Of a DNA stretch of 64,000 nucleotides, positions 8,291-17,445 are shown in pieces (position 1 is the first letter of the stretch; every line of letters starts with the position of its first letter). Position numbers and translations under genes: made by a program. The notes below the pieces were generated by a model. That model searched no databases. It was not told the DNA's origin and worked only from the letters and a program-made list of their open reading frames with translations. This stretch comes from Oceaniovalibus guishaninsula JLT2003 (GTDB lineage: Bacteria; Pseudomonadota; Alphaproteobacteria; Rhodobacterales; Rhodobacteraceae), in contig NZ_AMGO01000020.1 in assembly GCF_000299575.1 (NCBI RefSeq), positions 1 through 64,000 on the forward strand, in the 5' to 3' direction.

Positions 8291-9436
8291 ATGACCGACC
8301 TGCCGCCCCATATCGCGCCGACCCGCTACCCTGCGCCGCGCCGCGACCCGGCCGATCTGGCCCGCGACCTGCCGCGCGCCAAGCTGCGCGACTGGATGCC
8401 GCGGCGGGTTCTGGTCACGCGGTCCGCCGCCCCGTGGCCCCTGGCGCAACGGGTGATGGACCGTGCCGCCGCCGCCGGGATCGAGGTGGTCGAACTGTCC
8501 GGGGACCGCATCACCGGCCTGAAAGGCGGGACCGAGGCCGAGACCTATCGCCGCGCCAAATCTACGCTGGCCGTGGTCGTCGCGCCGCCGTCGCAGATGC
8601 GGCCGCAGCCCATCCCGCCTTCGGCCGACTGGCGCTTCGATCTGGCCACGGGCTGCCCCGCGCATTGCCAGTATTGCTACCTGGCCGGATCGCTGTCGGG
8701 GCCGCCGGTGACGCGGCTGTTCGCCAACCTGCCGCAGATACTGAACCTTCTGCCCGACAAGGTGGGGCAGGGGCACGTCACATCGGACGATCCCGCGCGG
8801 CGCCACGAAGGCACCACGTTCGAGGCGTCGTGCTATACCGATCCGCTGGCGCTGGAACCGATCTCGGGCGCTTTGTCGCAGACGATCTCGCATTTCGGGG
8901 CATGGGACGCGGCGGTGCAACTGCGCTTCACCACGAAGTACGCCGATGTCGCGCCGCTTCTGGACCTCGACCATCGCGGCAGGACGCGCGTGCGTTTCTC
9001 GGTCAACGTTCCCGCGATCACCCGCCGGTTCGAGGGCGGCACCGCGCCGCTGAACGCACGGCTGGCGGCGATGGGGCAGATGGCGCAGGCGGGCTATCCG
9101 GTCGGGCTGACCGTGGCGCCGATCATGCCGGTCGAGGGATGGCGGGACGCCTATGACCGCCTGTTCGCCGATGCGGCCCGTGCCCTGGCGCCCGGCGCCG
9201 ACCTGACGGTTGAGCTGATCACCCACCGTTTCACCCCCGGTTCGCGCGACGTGCTGATGGGCTGGTATCCGGCCACGACGTTGGAGATGGACCCGGCCGT
9301 GCGCAGTCAGAAGCGCACCAAGTTTGGCAGTGTGAAGTTCGTCTATCCCAAGGACTTGATGGCGGAAATGCGGGCAGCGCTGGATGCGTCGCTGGCGCGG
9401 CATCTGCCGCGGGCGCGGTTCCTCTACTGGACGTAA
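8291..9436 (+). CDS. Radical SAM protein, spore photoproduct lyase family
   Basis: A 381-residue radical-SAM protein with the SPL-type cluster motif GCPAHCQYCYLAGS (Cys-X3-Cys-X2-Cys) near residues 118-131. The flanking blocks ADWRFDLATG and TTFEASCYTDPLALEP fit the SPL family. True spore photoproduct lyase repairs thymine lesions in spores of Firmicutes; non-sporulating Rhodobacterales carry this homologue with unproven function, possibly DNA repair. It is convergent with hemC, with only 4 bases between the stop codons. Start ATG 8291 follows a 58-base gap after the FAD oxidase gene. Confidence 0.85.
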   Translation: MTDLPPHIAPTRYPAPRRDPADLARDLPRAKLRDWMPRRVLVTRSAAPWPLAQRVMDRAAAAGIEVVELSGDRITGLKGGTEAETYRRAKSTLAVVVAPPSQMRPQPIPPSADWRFDLATGCPAHCQYCYLAGSLSGPPVTRLFANLPQILNLLPDKVGQGHVTSDDPARRHEGTTFEASCYTDPLALEPISGALSQTISHFGAWDAAVQLRFTTKYADVAPLLDLDHRGRTRVRFSVNVPAITRRFEGGTAPLNARLAAMGQMAQAGYPVGLTVAPIMPVEGWRDAYDRLFADAARALAPGADLTVELITHRFTPGSRDVLMGWYPATTLEMDPAVRSQKRTKFGSVKFVYPKDLMAEMRAALDASLARHLPRARFLYWT

Positions 9437-9440
9437 TCGC

Positions 9441-10382
9441 CTAGTCGCGCCAGTCGAAGAAGCCCGGCCCGGCCCGTGCCAGCAGCCGTTCGGCCAGCGC
9501 GCGACCCATATCGGCGCCGTCCTCCACCGGGCCATCGATGACGTCCGACAGCGACTCCGACCCGTCCGTGCGCAGTATCTCGCCCCGCAGCGTCAGGGAT
9601 TTGCCGTCGAGGTCCGCAAGGCCGGCGATGGGCGTCTCGCACGACCCGTCTAGGGCGGCCAGGAACGCGCGCTCGGCCGCCAGCCGCTGACCGGTCGCCG
9701 CGTCGTGGATCGCCTCCAGCATCCCGGCGACCCGTATATCGTCCGCGCGCCGTTCGATCCCGATGGCGCCCTGCGCGATGGCGGGCAGCATCGTCTCGGG
9801 CGGGATGGCGCTGCGCGGAATGTCCATGCCCAGCCGGTTCAGTCCCGCCATGGCCAGAAACGTCGCCCCGGCCACCCCATCCTCAAGCTTTCTCATCCTT
9901 GTCTGCACGTTGCCGCGAAACTCGACCACATCCAAGTCGGGGCGGCGATGCAGCAATTGCGCCTTGCGCCGCAGCGAAGACGTGCCGACGACCGCCCCTT
10001 CGGCCAGCGCGTCCAGCCCCGCATCGCCATTCACCGAAATGAAGGCGTCGCGCACATCCTCGCGCGGCAGGTAGGTGTCCAGCAGCAAGCCATCCGGCTG
10101 ATCGACCGGCATGTCCTTCATCGAGTGGACGGCGATGTCGATTCCGCCGCTCAACAGCGCCTCCTCGATCTCGCGGGTAAAGAGGCCCTTGCCGCCGATC
10201 TCCTTCAGCGGCCGGTCGATCACCCGGTCGCCGGTGGTCTTGATGACGACGATGGTGAACGCCTCGCCGGGCAGGCGGAACGCGTCGGCAAGTCGCGCGC
10301 GCGTCTCGTTGGCCTGCGCCAGCGCCAGGGGCGATCCGCGCGTGCCGATCTTCAGCGGGGATTGGGGATCGGGCATGTCCAT
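9441..10382 (-). CDS. hemC: Hydroxymethylbilane synthase (porphobilinogen deaminase)
   Basis: A 313-residue HemC that condenses four porphobilinogen molecules into hydroxymethylbilane in heme and bacteriochlorophyll precursor synthesis. The start IGTRGSPLALAQ, the substrate-binding blocks GGKGLFTREIE and HSMKDMP, and the cofactor cysteine in GSCETPIAG (about residue 248) are all present. ATG 10382 or the ATG two codons later (10376) could serve as start. It is divergent from hemE, a common pairing in Rhodobacterales, with 78 bases between. A TTGTCA-N17-TAAACC promoter on this strand would give a nearly leaderless mRNA. Confidence 0.95.
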   Translation of the reverse strand: MDMPDPQSPLKIGTRGSPLALAQANETRARLADAFRLPGEAFTIVVIKTTGDRVIDRPLKEIGGKGLFTREIEEALLSGGIDIAVHSMKDMPVDQPDGLLLDTYLPREDVRDAFISVNGDAGLDALAEGAVVGTSSLRRKAQLLHRRPDLDVVEFRGNVQTRMRKLEDGVAGATFLAMAGLNRLGMDIPRSAIPPETMLPAIAQGAIGIERRADDIRVAGMLEAIHDAATGQRLAAERAFLAALDGSCETPIAGLADLDGKSLTLRGEILRTDGSESLSDVIDGPVEDGADMGRALAERLLARAGPGFFDWRD

Positions 10383-10390
10383 GATCGTCG

Positions 10391-10419
10391 GGTTTAGGGC
10401 TGTCGGACGGTGCTGACAA
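10391..10419 (-). promoter_or_regulatory. Predicted sigma-70 promoter of hemC
   Basis: On the minus strand TTGTCA (10419-10414) and TAAACC (10396-10391) are separated by 17 bases. The expected start of transcription is about 10384, next to the hemC ATG at 10382, so the transcript may be leaderless or start translation at the second ATG. This rests on pattern only. Confidence 0.35.
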
Positions 10420-10460
10420 CAGATAGCGTCCCGCCGGATGGACGCGGGACGGAGACCGGC

Positions 10461-11492
10461 ATGGCCGACAAGAAACTGATGCGCGCGCTGGCTGGCGAAA
10501 GGATGGACGTGCCGCCCGCCTGGATGATGCGGCAGGCGGGGCGCTATCTGCCCGAATACAAGGCAACGCGCGCGCATGCGGGCGATTTCCTGTCGCTGTG
10601 CTACAATCCCGAACTGGCGGCCGAGGTGACGCTGCAGCCGATCCGCCGCTTCGGCTTCGACGCGGCGATCCTGTTCGCGGACATCCTGCTGGTGCCGCAG
10701 GCGCTGGGGGCGGATCTGTGGTTCGTGACCGGCGAGGGGCCGCGCCTGTCGGTGATCGAGGATCGCGCCGGGGTCGACGATCTGAAGCCCGCCGACCGGA
10801 TCCACGACGTGCTGTCGCCGGTCTATGAAACCGTGCGGATCCTGTCGCGCGAACTGCCGTCCGATGTGGCGCTGATCGGCTTTGCCGGCGCGCCCTGGAC
10901 GGTTGCCACCTATATGATCGCCGGGCGCGGCACCCCCGACCAGGGACCGGCCCATGCGCTGAAGGACCGCGACCGCGCCGCCTTCGACGCGCTGATCGAC
11001 CGGATCACGGAAGCCACGATCGCCTATCTGGACCAGCAGATCCAGGCCGGGGCCGAGGTGGTCAAGCTTTTCGATTCGTGGGCAGGGTCGTTGAAGGGCG
11101 CGGATTTCCAGCGCTATGCGGTCGATCCCACGCGCACCATTATTGCGGCGCTGAAGGCGCGGCATCCGCATGTGCCGGTCATCGCCTTTCCGCGCCAGGC
11201 CGGTGACGGCTATATCGGTTTCGCCAAGGCGACGGGGGCCGATTGCGTGGCGCTGGACGATTCCGTCGATGCCGCGTGGGCGGCCCGCAACGTGCAGATC
11301 GACGGCTGCGTGCAGGGCAACCTGGCCCCGCGCCACATGGTGACGGGCGGGCAGCCGCTGGTGGACGCGGTGCGGCGCATCCGCGACGCGTTCTCGGGCG
11401 GGCCGCATGTGTTCAACCTGGGTCACGGGATCACGCCGGACGCCGATCCCAACAATGTGACGCTGATGTTGCGGACGTTGCGCGAAGGCTAG
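10461..11492 (+). CDS. hemE: Uroporphyrinogen decarboxylase
   Basis: A 343-residue HemE that removes four acetate carboxyls from uroporphyrinogen III to give coproporphyrinogen III. The N-terminal block [16 protein letters not shown] is the family hallmark, with [25 protein letters not shown] and [12 protein letters not shown] further on. ATG 10461 is preceded by GACGGAGAC, a good ribosome-binding site, and gives the usual start [10 protein letters not shown]. It is divergent from hemC, placing two tetrapyrrole genes under one shared control region. The gap to rimO is about 65 bases. Confidence 0.96.
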   Translation: MADKKLMRALAGERMDVPPAWMMRQAGRYLPEYKATRAHAGDFLSLCYNPELAAEVTLQPIRRFGFDAAILFADILLVPQALGADLWFVTGEGPRLSVIEDRAGVDDLKPADRIHDVLSPVYETVRILSRELPSDVALIGFAGAPWTVATYMIAGRGTPDQGPAHALKDRDRAAFDALIDRITEATIAYLDQQIQAGAEVVKLFDSWAGSLKGADFQRYAVDPTRTIIAALKARHPHVPVIAFPRQAGDGYIGFAKATGADCVALDDSVDAAWAARNVQIDGCVQGNLAPRHMVTGGQPLVDAVRRIRDAFSGGPHVFNLGHGITPDADPNNVTLMLRTLREG

Positions 11493-11556
11493 GGCTGGCG
11501 CTGCGCGGTATCCTGTGGCACTAGCGCAGGCCACCCAAGCCCCGGATCGCGCCGCC

Positions 11557-12927
11557 ATGTCCCAGAACCCGCCCGACCTGCGCCCGGACCTTGCCCAAGC
11601 CCGGATTTCCGACACGCGCCGTGCGGGCCAGCCCAGCATCGGCATGGTCAGCCTGGGCTGTCCCAAGGCGCTGGTCGACAGCGAGCGGATCCTGACGCGC
11701 CTGCGCGCCGAAGGCTATGGCATCAGCGCCGATTATGCCGGCGCGGATGCGGTCATCGTCAACACCTGCGGGTTTCTGGACAGTGCCAAGGCCGAATCGC
11801 TGGATGCGATCGGCGAGGCGCTGGCCGAGAACGGGCGTGTCATTGTGACGGGCTGCCTGGGGGCGGAACCCGACTATATCACCGGCGCACATCCGCGCGT
11901 TCTGGCGGTGACGGGACCGCATCAATACGAACGGGTGCTGGATGCCGTCCACGCCGCCGTTCCGCCCGCGCCCGATCCTTTCGTCGATCTTCTGTCCGCG
12001 CAGGCGGTGTCGCTGACCCCGCGGCACTACAGCTATCTGAAGATCTCGGAAGGCTGCAATCACAAGTGCCGCTTCTGCATCATTCCCGACATGCGCGGGC
12101 GTCTGACCTCGCGCCCCCACCGCGCGGTGATGCGCGAGGCGGAAAAGCTGGTCGAGGCGGGTGTGAAGGAGCTGCTGGTCATCAGCCAGGACACGTCCGC
12201 CTATGGCACCGACTGGGCCGACCGGGCGGACCGCACGCCGATCACCGCGCTGGCGCGCGATCTGGGATCGCTAGGGGCGTGGGTGCGGTTGCATTATGTC
12301 TATCCCTATCCGCATGTGCGCGACCTGATCCCGCTGATGGCCGATCCCGCATCGGGTGTGCTGCCGTATCTGGACATTCCGTTCCAGCATGCGCATCCCG
12401 ACACGCTGCGTCGCATGGCGCGTCCCGCCGCCGCCGCCCGCACCCTGGACGAGATCGCCGCCTGGCGCCGCGACTGCCCCGGCATCACCCTGCGCTCGAC
12501 CTTCATCGTCGGCTATCCGGGCGAGACCGAGGCGGAGTTCCAGACGCTTCTGGACTGGCTGGACGAGGCACAACTGGATCGCATCGGGTGCTTTCAATAC
12601 GAAAACGTCGCCGGCGCCCGGTCGGCGGCCCTGCCGGATCACGTCGCGCCCGAAGTCAAGCAGGACCGCTGGGACCGCTTCATGGCCCGCGCGCAGGCCA
12701 TATCCGAGGCGAAGCTGGCCGCGAAGGTGGGCACGCGGATGCAGGTGCTGGTCGATCTGGTCGAGGACGACGCCGCCACCTGCCGCACGATGGGAGACGC
12801 GCCGGAAATCGACGGGCACCTTTACATCGACGAAGGGCATGAAGCCCTTTCGCCCGGCGATCTGGTGACGGTCACGGTTGACGAGGCCGGCGAATACGAT
12901 CTGTGGGGGTCGCTGACGGGCGCTTGA
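11557..12927 (+). CDS. rimO: Ribosomal protein S12 methylthiotransferase
   Basis: A 456-residue radical-SAM methylthiotransferase that modifies the conserved aspartate of ribosomal protein S12. The N-terminal UPF0004 domain has [13 protein letters not shown] and [10 protein letters not shown] with the second cluster cysteines. The radical-SAM motif [10 protein letters not shown] is near residue 165, and the TRAM domain is at the C-terminus. RimO rather than MiaB is indicated by the CPKALVDSE start. ATG 11557 (MSQNPP) is preferred to the upstream in-frame GTG-like starts at 11515. The stop overlaps the -35 box of the tRNA-Met promoter. Confidence 0.94.
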   Translation: MSQNPPDLRPDLAQARISDTRRAGQPSIGMVSLGCPKALVDSERILTRLRAEGYGISADYAGADAVIVNTCGFLDSAKAESLDAIGEALAENGRVIVTGCLGAEPDYITGAHPRVLAVTGPHQYERVLDAVHAAVPPAPDPFVDLLSAQAVSLTPRHYSYLKISEGCNHKCRFCIIPDMRGRLTSRPHRAVMREAEKLVEAGVKELLVISQDTSAYGTDWADRADRTPITALARDLGSLGAWVRLHYVYPYPHVRDLIPLMADPASGVLPYLDIPFQHAHPDTLRRMARPAAAARTLDEIAAWRRDCPGITLRSTFIVGYPGETEAEFQTLLDWLDEAQLDRIGCFQYENVAGARSAALPDHVAPEVKQDRWDRFMARAQAISEAKLAAKVGTRMQVLVDLVEDDAATCRTMGDAPEIDGHLYIDEGHEALSPGDLVTVTVDEAGEYDLWGSLTGA

Positions 12928-12952
12928 CACGGACCGGCGCCGCGCCTATCGG
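12924..12952 (+). promoter_or_regulatory. Predicted sigma-70 promoter of tRNA-Met
   Basis: A perfect TTGACA (12924-12929) overlaps the rimO stop codon and is followed after 17 bases by TATCGG (12947-12952). Transcription would begin near 12959, about 9 bases before the tRNA. Confidence 0.6.
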
Positions 12953-12967
12953 GGGCGCCGGATGCAT

Positions 12968-13044
12968 GGCGTGGTAGCTCAGCTGGTTAGAGCACAGCAC
13001 TCATAATGCTGGGGTCGGCGGTTCAAGTCCGCCCCACGCTACCA
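12968..13044 (+). tRNA. tRNA-Met (CAT), elongator type
   Basis: A 77-base cloverleaf. The acceptor arm GGCGTGG pairs with CCACGCT (G1-U72 wobble). The D arm is GCTC/GAGC, the anticodon arm CAGCA-CTCATAA-TGCTG with anticodon CAT, and the T arm GGCGG-TTCAAGT-CCGCC; CCA is encoded. The D-loop and variable loop match elongator tRNA-Met, and the first pair is not the C-A mismatch of initiator tRNA. A lysidine-modified tRNA-Ile(CAT) is a less likely alternative. Confidence 0.93.
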
Positions 13045-13049
13045 TCCGC

Positions 13050-13520
13050 TCAGCGGCAGTTCTTCGCGACCTCGCGGTCCTTCAGCCCGGTTTCGACCAG
13101 CAGGCAGCGGTTGCGCGCTTCATAGTAATACCCCCGCGCATACCAGCCCACGGCGGCCTCTTCGTTGCCGTCCGCGACGATCCATGCGCCGCGCAGATAC
13201 GGCACCGCATAGCGCAGGTTCGTTTCGGCGTTCAGCAGATCGGCGGCGGGGCCGCGATGGCCCATCGTCGCCGCGGTTTCGGGCAGGATCTGCATCAGAC
13301 CCATATAGGGGCCGTTGCGCGCCTGCGGGCGATAGCCGCTTTCGCGCTGCACGATCCGGTGCACCAGCGATCTCGGGACGCGGTATTCGTCCGACACACG
13401 GTCGATCAGACGGTTGAGTTCGGGCAGATCGGCGGGTCCGAAGGACGCGCGGCTTGCCGGCGGGGCCTTGCCGGCGCAGGCGGCGAGGGCAAGGCAGGAC
13501 AGGATCAGGGCAATACGCAT
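13050..13520 (-). CDS. Lipoprotein lytic transglycosylase (SLT domain)
   Basis: A 156-residue lipoprotein with signal LILSCLALAACAG; Cys in LAAC is the lipidation site. The SLT domain follows, with catalytic Glu in RIVQRESGYRP (about residue 60) and the blocks GPYMGLMQILPETA and NLRYAVPYLRGA. It is predicted to cleave peptidoglycan glycan strands at the outer membrane or in the periplasm. It is a minimal enzyme, short for the family, which usually carries extra domains. Its stop is 5 bases from the 3' end of tRNA-Met, convergent. Confidence 0.88.
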   Translation of the reverse strand: MRIALILSCLALAACAGKAPPASRASFGPADLPELNRLIDRVSDEYRVPRSLVHRIVQRESGYRPQARNGPYMGLMQILPETAATMGHRGPAADLLNAETNLRYAVPYLRGAWIVADGNEEAAVGWYARGYYYEARNRCLLVETGLKDREVAKNCR

Positions 13521-13905
13521 GACCGAAATCCATGGCCGGGCGCGTCCGTCCGAGCAAGCGGCAGATCGACGGCAGGGGCGTCCGACCGGGCCGACCGGCG
13601 GAACCTTGCCGACGCGGCGGTCATCGGGCGGGCACGCGGCGCGTTGGCAACCGCCGGGATCGGTTCCCCCGGTTGCACAATAATTTCCAAGGGTGGGTCC
13701 AGCCGGGGGATATGCCGTCTAACCTATTGCAACGGATAACAATTAACCAAGCGAAATCTGGCCGATGTGTTCTTTATGTCGCCAACGGGAACGGCGTAGC
13801 GAATGCAGGGTCCGTTCACCTTTGGGATGCGTTAGGTCGGCGCATCCCGGACAGGTCCAGCACGACCCCACCGGTACATCTTGCATCGAAAGAAGGGGAC
13901 ACCCG
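13521..13905. promoter_or_regulatory. Intergenic region between divergent envelope genes
   Basis: These 385 bases separate the transglycosylase (minus) from the DUF481-like gene (plus). The stretch 13675-13790 is visibly richer in A/T than its surroundings and probably holds the promoter of the outer-membrane gene. I could not find a convincingly spaced -35/-10 pair, and I see no small gene with good start signals. An AGAAGGGGA ribosome-binding site precedes ATG 13906. Confidence 0.35.
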
Positions 13906-14880
13906 ATGAAAATGAACACCTCACTCGCTCTCGCCGCTCTGGCGAGCGTCATCGGCACCGCAGCGCTGGCGCAGACCGACACCTTCGCCAATACCGGCTT
14001 CGGCACCGGCAAAAGCGCCGTCGAAGAGCGTAACGAAGACCTTGCCGACGACATCGAAGACGATTTCGAGCGCAACGTGGACCGGTTCGGCAACGAAGGC
14101 CGCCGTCTGGGCTTCGACGGATCGCTTTCGGCCCGCGGTCTTGCGACCGACGGCAACGACCGCGACTACAACCTCGGCATCGGCGCCAATCTGGGCTATT
14201 TCGACGGCGTCAACGGCTATGAGCTGAACCTGTCCTATGCCTTCTCGCGCGGCGAGTACAAGAACGAGGCGGGCGAGGACGAACTTCAGACCAGCCAGGA
14301 CAACCTGCTGTACGAATTCCAGTACACCCGTGACTTCAACCCCGATCTTTACGGCTTCGTGAAGTTGCAGGGTTCCTATAACGGCGACGACGAAGGCGGC
14401 AGCGATTTCGTCGACGCGGATGGCGACGGCATCAACGACAACGAGGACGAGGCCTATCGCCGGAACGACGTGTTCCTGGGGCTGGGCATCGGCTATCGCA
14501 TCATCAACACGCCGGATCAGCAGTGGGCCATCCAGGCCGGACCGGGCTATCGGTTCTCGGATTTCGGCAATATCGACAACGCGATCCTCAGCGGCGACAT
14601 CCTTGAAGGCGACGGTGACGACATCAACGAAGCCGCGTTCGGCGTGTCGTCGAACTACTTCCAGCGGATCAACGACACCGTGTTCTTCACCATCGACACC
14701 GACATCATCACGTCTTCGGCCGATACGGTCGTTTACAACGATGCCGGTCTGAACGTGGCGATGTCGAACCGCCTGGCGCTGCGGACCAGCCTGCAAACCG
14801 AATACCACACCGATCCCATCGGCAGCCGCGACAGTACCGACAACCGTCTGGGCGTCGCCGTGGTTTACAACTTCAACTGA
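13906..14880 (+). CDS. DUF481-like outer-membrane protein
   Basis: A 324-residue secreted protein with signal peptide LALAALASVIGTAALAQ. Alternating aromatic/glycine strands, for example LGIGANLGYFDG and YELNLSYAFSRGEY, and the terminal VVYNFN (aromatic last strand) indicate an outer-membrane beta-barrel of the DUF481 (YdiY-like) group. A loop near residue 170 reads DADGDGINDNED, which resembles a Dx[DN]xDG calcium-binding loop, and the whole protein is acidic. A long charged N-terminal segment (EERNEDLADDIEDDFERN) precedes the barrel. ATG 13906 has a strong ribosome-binding site. A Rho-independent terminator follows, so it is transcribed alone. Function is unknown. Confidence 0.75.
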   Translation: MKMNTSLALAALASVIGTAALAQTDTFANTGFGTGKSAVEERNEDLADDIEDDFERNVDRFGNEGRRLGFDGSLSARGLATDGNDRDYNLGIGANLGYFDGVNGYELNLSYAFSRGEYKNEAGEDELQTSQDNLLYEFQYTRDFNPDLYGFVKLQGSYNGDDEGGSDFVDADGDGINDNEDEAYRRNDVFLGLGIGYRIINTPDQQWAIQAGPGYRFSDFGNIDNAILSGDILEGDGDDINEAAFGVSSNYFQRINDTVFFTIDTDIITSSADTVVYNDAGLNVAMSNRLALRTSLQTEYHTDPIGSRDSTDNRLGVAVVYNFN

Positions 14881-14903
14881 TCGCCTTTTCCGGGCGACAG
14901 CGA

Positions 14904-14931
14904 CGGGCGGGGCTTCGGCTCCGCCCGTTTT
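14904..14931 (+). terminator. Rho-independent terminator
   Basis: Hairpin CGGGCGGGGC-TTCG-GCTCCGCCCG (one G-U pair, UUCG loop) at 14904-14927, followed by TTTT. It lies 24 bases after the outer-membrane protein gene. Confidence 0.85.
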
Positions 14932-15040
14932 ACGTAGGGGCATCCGTCTCGCGGCTATTGACGCATCCGCAGAATCCGTCACGGTCTAAGTCAACGATCC
15001 GCGAAGCGGGCAGACGACAGGCCGACCGGGAGAGACCCCA

Positions 15041-16996
15041 TTGACCGAGGCACCGACCTCCATTCCGGCGCTTCTGGCGCGCAACGTCGCGCGCCACGGC
15101 GCGCGCACCGCCTACCGCGAAAAGGAATTCGGGATCTGGCAAAGCTGGACCTGGGCCGAAGCCGCCGCCGAGATCGCGGCGCTGGCCCTGGGCCTTGTCG
15201 ATATGGGGCTGGCGCCGGGCGAACATGTGGCCATCGCCGGCCGGAACCGGCCGCACCTTTACTGGGCGATGGTCGCCGTGCAGCGCGCGGGCGGGATTCC
15301 CGTGCCGCTCTATCAGGACGCCGCGGCCGAGGAAGTCGCCTATGCGATGGATCATTGCGGCGCCGTCATGGCCATTGTCGGGGATCAGGAACAGGTCGAC
15401 AAGCTGCGCGATGCCCAAGCCAGCCTGACCGCGCTGCGCCAGATCGTCTATCTCGATCCACGCGGCCTGCGGCGTTACGACCATTCGGTGCTGACCGCCT
15501 ATACCGACGTTCAGGCCCGCGGGCGGGACGCGCGCGACCGTCTGGCCGATGAATTGCAACGCCGCACCGATGCGCTCGGCTATGGCGATACCTGCGTGAT
15601 GCTCTATACCAGCGGCACGACAGGGCGTCCGAAGGGCGTGGTGCTGTCGAACCGCAATATCATCGAGACATCGAAGAACAGCGCCGAATTCGACCGGTTG
15701 AGCGTCGATGACGAGGTTCTGGCCTATCTGCCGATGGCCTGGGTCGGCGATTTCATATTCTCGATCGGGCAAGCCTATTGGACGGGGTTCTGCGTTAACT
15801 GCCCCGAATCCCCCGATACGATGATGCAGGATCTGCGTGAGATCGGACCGACCTATTATTTCGCGCCGCCCCGCGTCTTCGAATCGCAACTGACCAACGT
15901 GATGATCCGTATGGAGGATGCGACGCGGATCAAGAAATGGCTGTTCGATACGTATATGGCCGTGGCGCGCCGTGTCGGTCCCGCCATTCTGGACGACAGA
16001 CAGGTGGGTGCCTGGGACCGGATGCAATACCGGCTGGGCGAAGTGCTGGTTTACGGGCCGCTGAAGAACACGCTGGGGTTCAGCCGCGTGCGCGTCGGCT
16101 ATACGGCGGGCGAGGCGATCGGGCCGGAAATTTTCGACTTTTACCGGGGACTTGGCATCAACCTCAAGCAGCTTTACGGCCAGACCGAGGCATCGGTCTT
16201 CATTACCCAACAGCCCGACGATGGCGTGCGGTCCGATTGCGTCGGCGTTCCCAGCCCCGGCGTGGAACTGCGGATCGCCGATAACGGCGAGGTTTTCTAT
16301 CGCTCGCCGGGCGTGTTCGAAAGGTATTACAAGAACGACGAAAGCACCGCCTCGACCAAGGATTCCGAAGGCTGGGTGGCGACGGGGGATGCCGGGTTCA
16401 TCGACAAAGAAAGCGGCCAGTTGCGGATCATCGACCGCGCCAAGGATGTCGCCAAGCTGTCGGACGGGCGGCTGTTCGCGCCGAAATACGTCGAGAACAA
16501 GCTGAAGTTCTTTCCGAATATCCTTGAGGCGGTGGTTTTCGGGGCCGGGCGGGACCGGTGCGTCGCGTTCCTTAACATCGACCTGAACGCGGTGGGCAAC
16601 TGGGCCGAGCGCAACAATATCGCCTATGCCAGCTATCAGGAGTTGTCGCAGCATCCCCGCGTGCTGGAGATGATGCGCGCTCACGTGGCCGAGGTGAACC
16701 GTTCGGTCGCCGAGGACGAGATGCTGTCGGGCTGTCAGGTTCACAGATTTCTGGTTCTGCACAAGCAGTTGGACGCCGATGACGGCGAGCTGACGCGAAC
16801 GCAGAAAGTCCGCCGCGCGGTCATTGCCGACAAGTTCCGCGACCTTGTCGATGCGCTGTATGACGGGAGGGACGAGATCTATACCGAGACCGAAGTGACC
16901 TATGAGGACGGTCGCAAAGGAAAAATCCGCGCGACGCTGAAGATTCAGGATGCCGAAGTGGTTCCCCTCGCGGATCAGAGGATGGCGGCGGAATGA
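15041..16996 (+). CDS. Long-chain acyl-CoA synthetase (AMP-binding)
   Basis: A 651-residue adenylate-forming ligase. The phosphate-binding block YTSGTTGRPKGVVLSN is near residue 190, GQTEAS near 380, and the hinge WVATGDAGFIDKESGQLRIIDRAKD near 440. The length and blocks fit the FadD15/long-chain acyl-CoA synthetase group. It starts with TTG at 15041 behind GGGAGAGA; no ATG fits. In Rhodobacterales this gene commonly heads a branched-chain-amino-acid-type ABC transporter operon. Here livG follows, but an AT-rich small gene separates them. The true substrate is unknown; a carboxylic acid imported by the transporter is plausible. Confidence 0.85.
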   Translation: MTEAPTSIPALLARNVARHGARTAYREKEFGIWQSWTWAEAAAEIAALALGLVDMGLAPGEHVAIAGRNRPHLYWAMVAVQRAGGIPVPLYQDAAAEEVAYAMDHCGAVMAIVGDQEQVDKLRDAQASLTALRQIVYLDPRGLRRYDHSVLTAYTDVQARGRDARDRLADELQRRTDALGYGDTCVMLYTSGTTGRPKGVVLSNRNIIETSKNSAEFDRLSVDDEVLAYLPMAWVGDFIFSIGQAYWTGFCVNCPESPDTMMQDLREIGPTYYFAPPRVFESQLTNVMIRMEDATRIKKWLFDTYMAVARRVGPAILDDRQVGAWDRMQYRLGEVLVYGPLKNTLGFSRVRVGYTAGEAIGPEIFDFYRGLGINLKQLYGQTEASVFITQQPDDGVRSDCVGVPSPGVELRIADNGEVFYRSPGVFERYYKNDESTASTKDSEGWVATGDAGFIDKESGQLRIIDRAKDVAKLSDGRLFAPKYVENKLKFFPNILEAVVFGAGRDRCVAFLNIDLNAVGNWAERNNIAYASYQELSQHPRVLEMMRAHVAEVNRSVAEDEMLSGCQVHRFLVLHKQLDADDGELTRTQKVRRAVIADKFRDLVDALYDGRDEIYTETEVTYEDGRKGKIRATLKIQDAEVVPLADQRMAAE

Positions 16997-17445
16997 GTAA
17001 GAGATTGGATTGGTCCAAAACCCAACAGACTACAAAAATTCATAAGCGTGGGGCAGAGCGGGTTCCCTCGATCAACGATGGAAAACCCAGTAGTTTTAAG
17101 AGGAAAGTGTATAAACGTTCTGAAGATGATAAGTCAGTTAGCTCTCATAAGACTTCTAAGAGCGTAATTAGAAGCCCCATTAAGCGGACTGAACACCGAA
17201 AGTTATTAAGGGCGTATATATACGAGATAAAGAAGGACCTCGCTGCCAGTATATCGGAGTATAAGAGAATTCCTGTTGCCGAGAGACATTCCAAGGGGGC
17301 TGGAGGCGATCTTCGTCGCCGTATTAACCGCCTAAGGCGCATACTGGAGCCTGTCAAATAAGTCGTGATCGGCATAAGGTAGTATCAAACATTAGAAATG
17401 GGCCAATGTGGTGGCCGATGACAAAGCAGAGGTGAGTTACCCTTG
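16990..17445. other. AT-rich tract A
   Basis: By hand count 181 of 410 bases (44%) from 16991 to 17400 are G or C. The tract starts at the ligase stop and ends at or just inside the livG start, whose first codons (AAT GCT ATT CTG CCA GAA) are also AT-leaning. It holds one small gene and about 80 non-coding bases. No inverted ends or direct repeats are evident. Confidence 0.7.
16993..17361 (+). CDS. AT-rich small gene, unknown basic protein
   Basis: A 122-residue protein I do not recognise. The first 70 residues are rich in Lys, Arg, Ser and Thr and look disordered. The rest is probably helical and strongly basic (RTEHRKLLRAYIYEIKKDL, then RRRINRLRRILEPVK). GC content by hand count is about 45%, against mostly well over 60% in this window. 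The ATG overlaps the ligase stop (ATGA), so it would be translationally coupled. A nucleic-acid-binding role is possible from charge alone. It sits exactly between the ligase and livG, with another 80 AT-rich bases after it. It is probably acquired DNA, but no integrase, repeat or target duplication is visible. Confidence 0.6.
   Translation: MSKRLDWSKTQQTTKIHKRGAERVPSINDGKPSSFKRKVYKRSEDDKSVSSHKTSKSVIRSPIKRTEHRKLLRAYIYEIKKDLAASISEYKRIPVAERHSKGAGGDLRRRINRLRRILEPVK

Noticed and set aside
12968-13520. tRNA-Met 3' end as a phage or island attachment site
   Set aside because: The neighbours are ordinary chromosomal genes, and no integrase or duplicated tRNA end is present.
13734-13744. GGATAACAATT resembling half of the lac operator
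   Set aside because: An 11-base chance match without the second half-site, lacI or lactose genes; the region is a divergent envelope-gene spacer.
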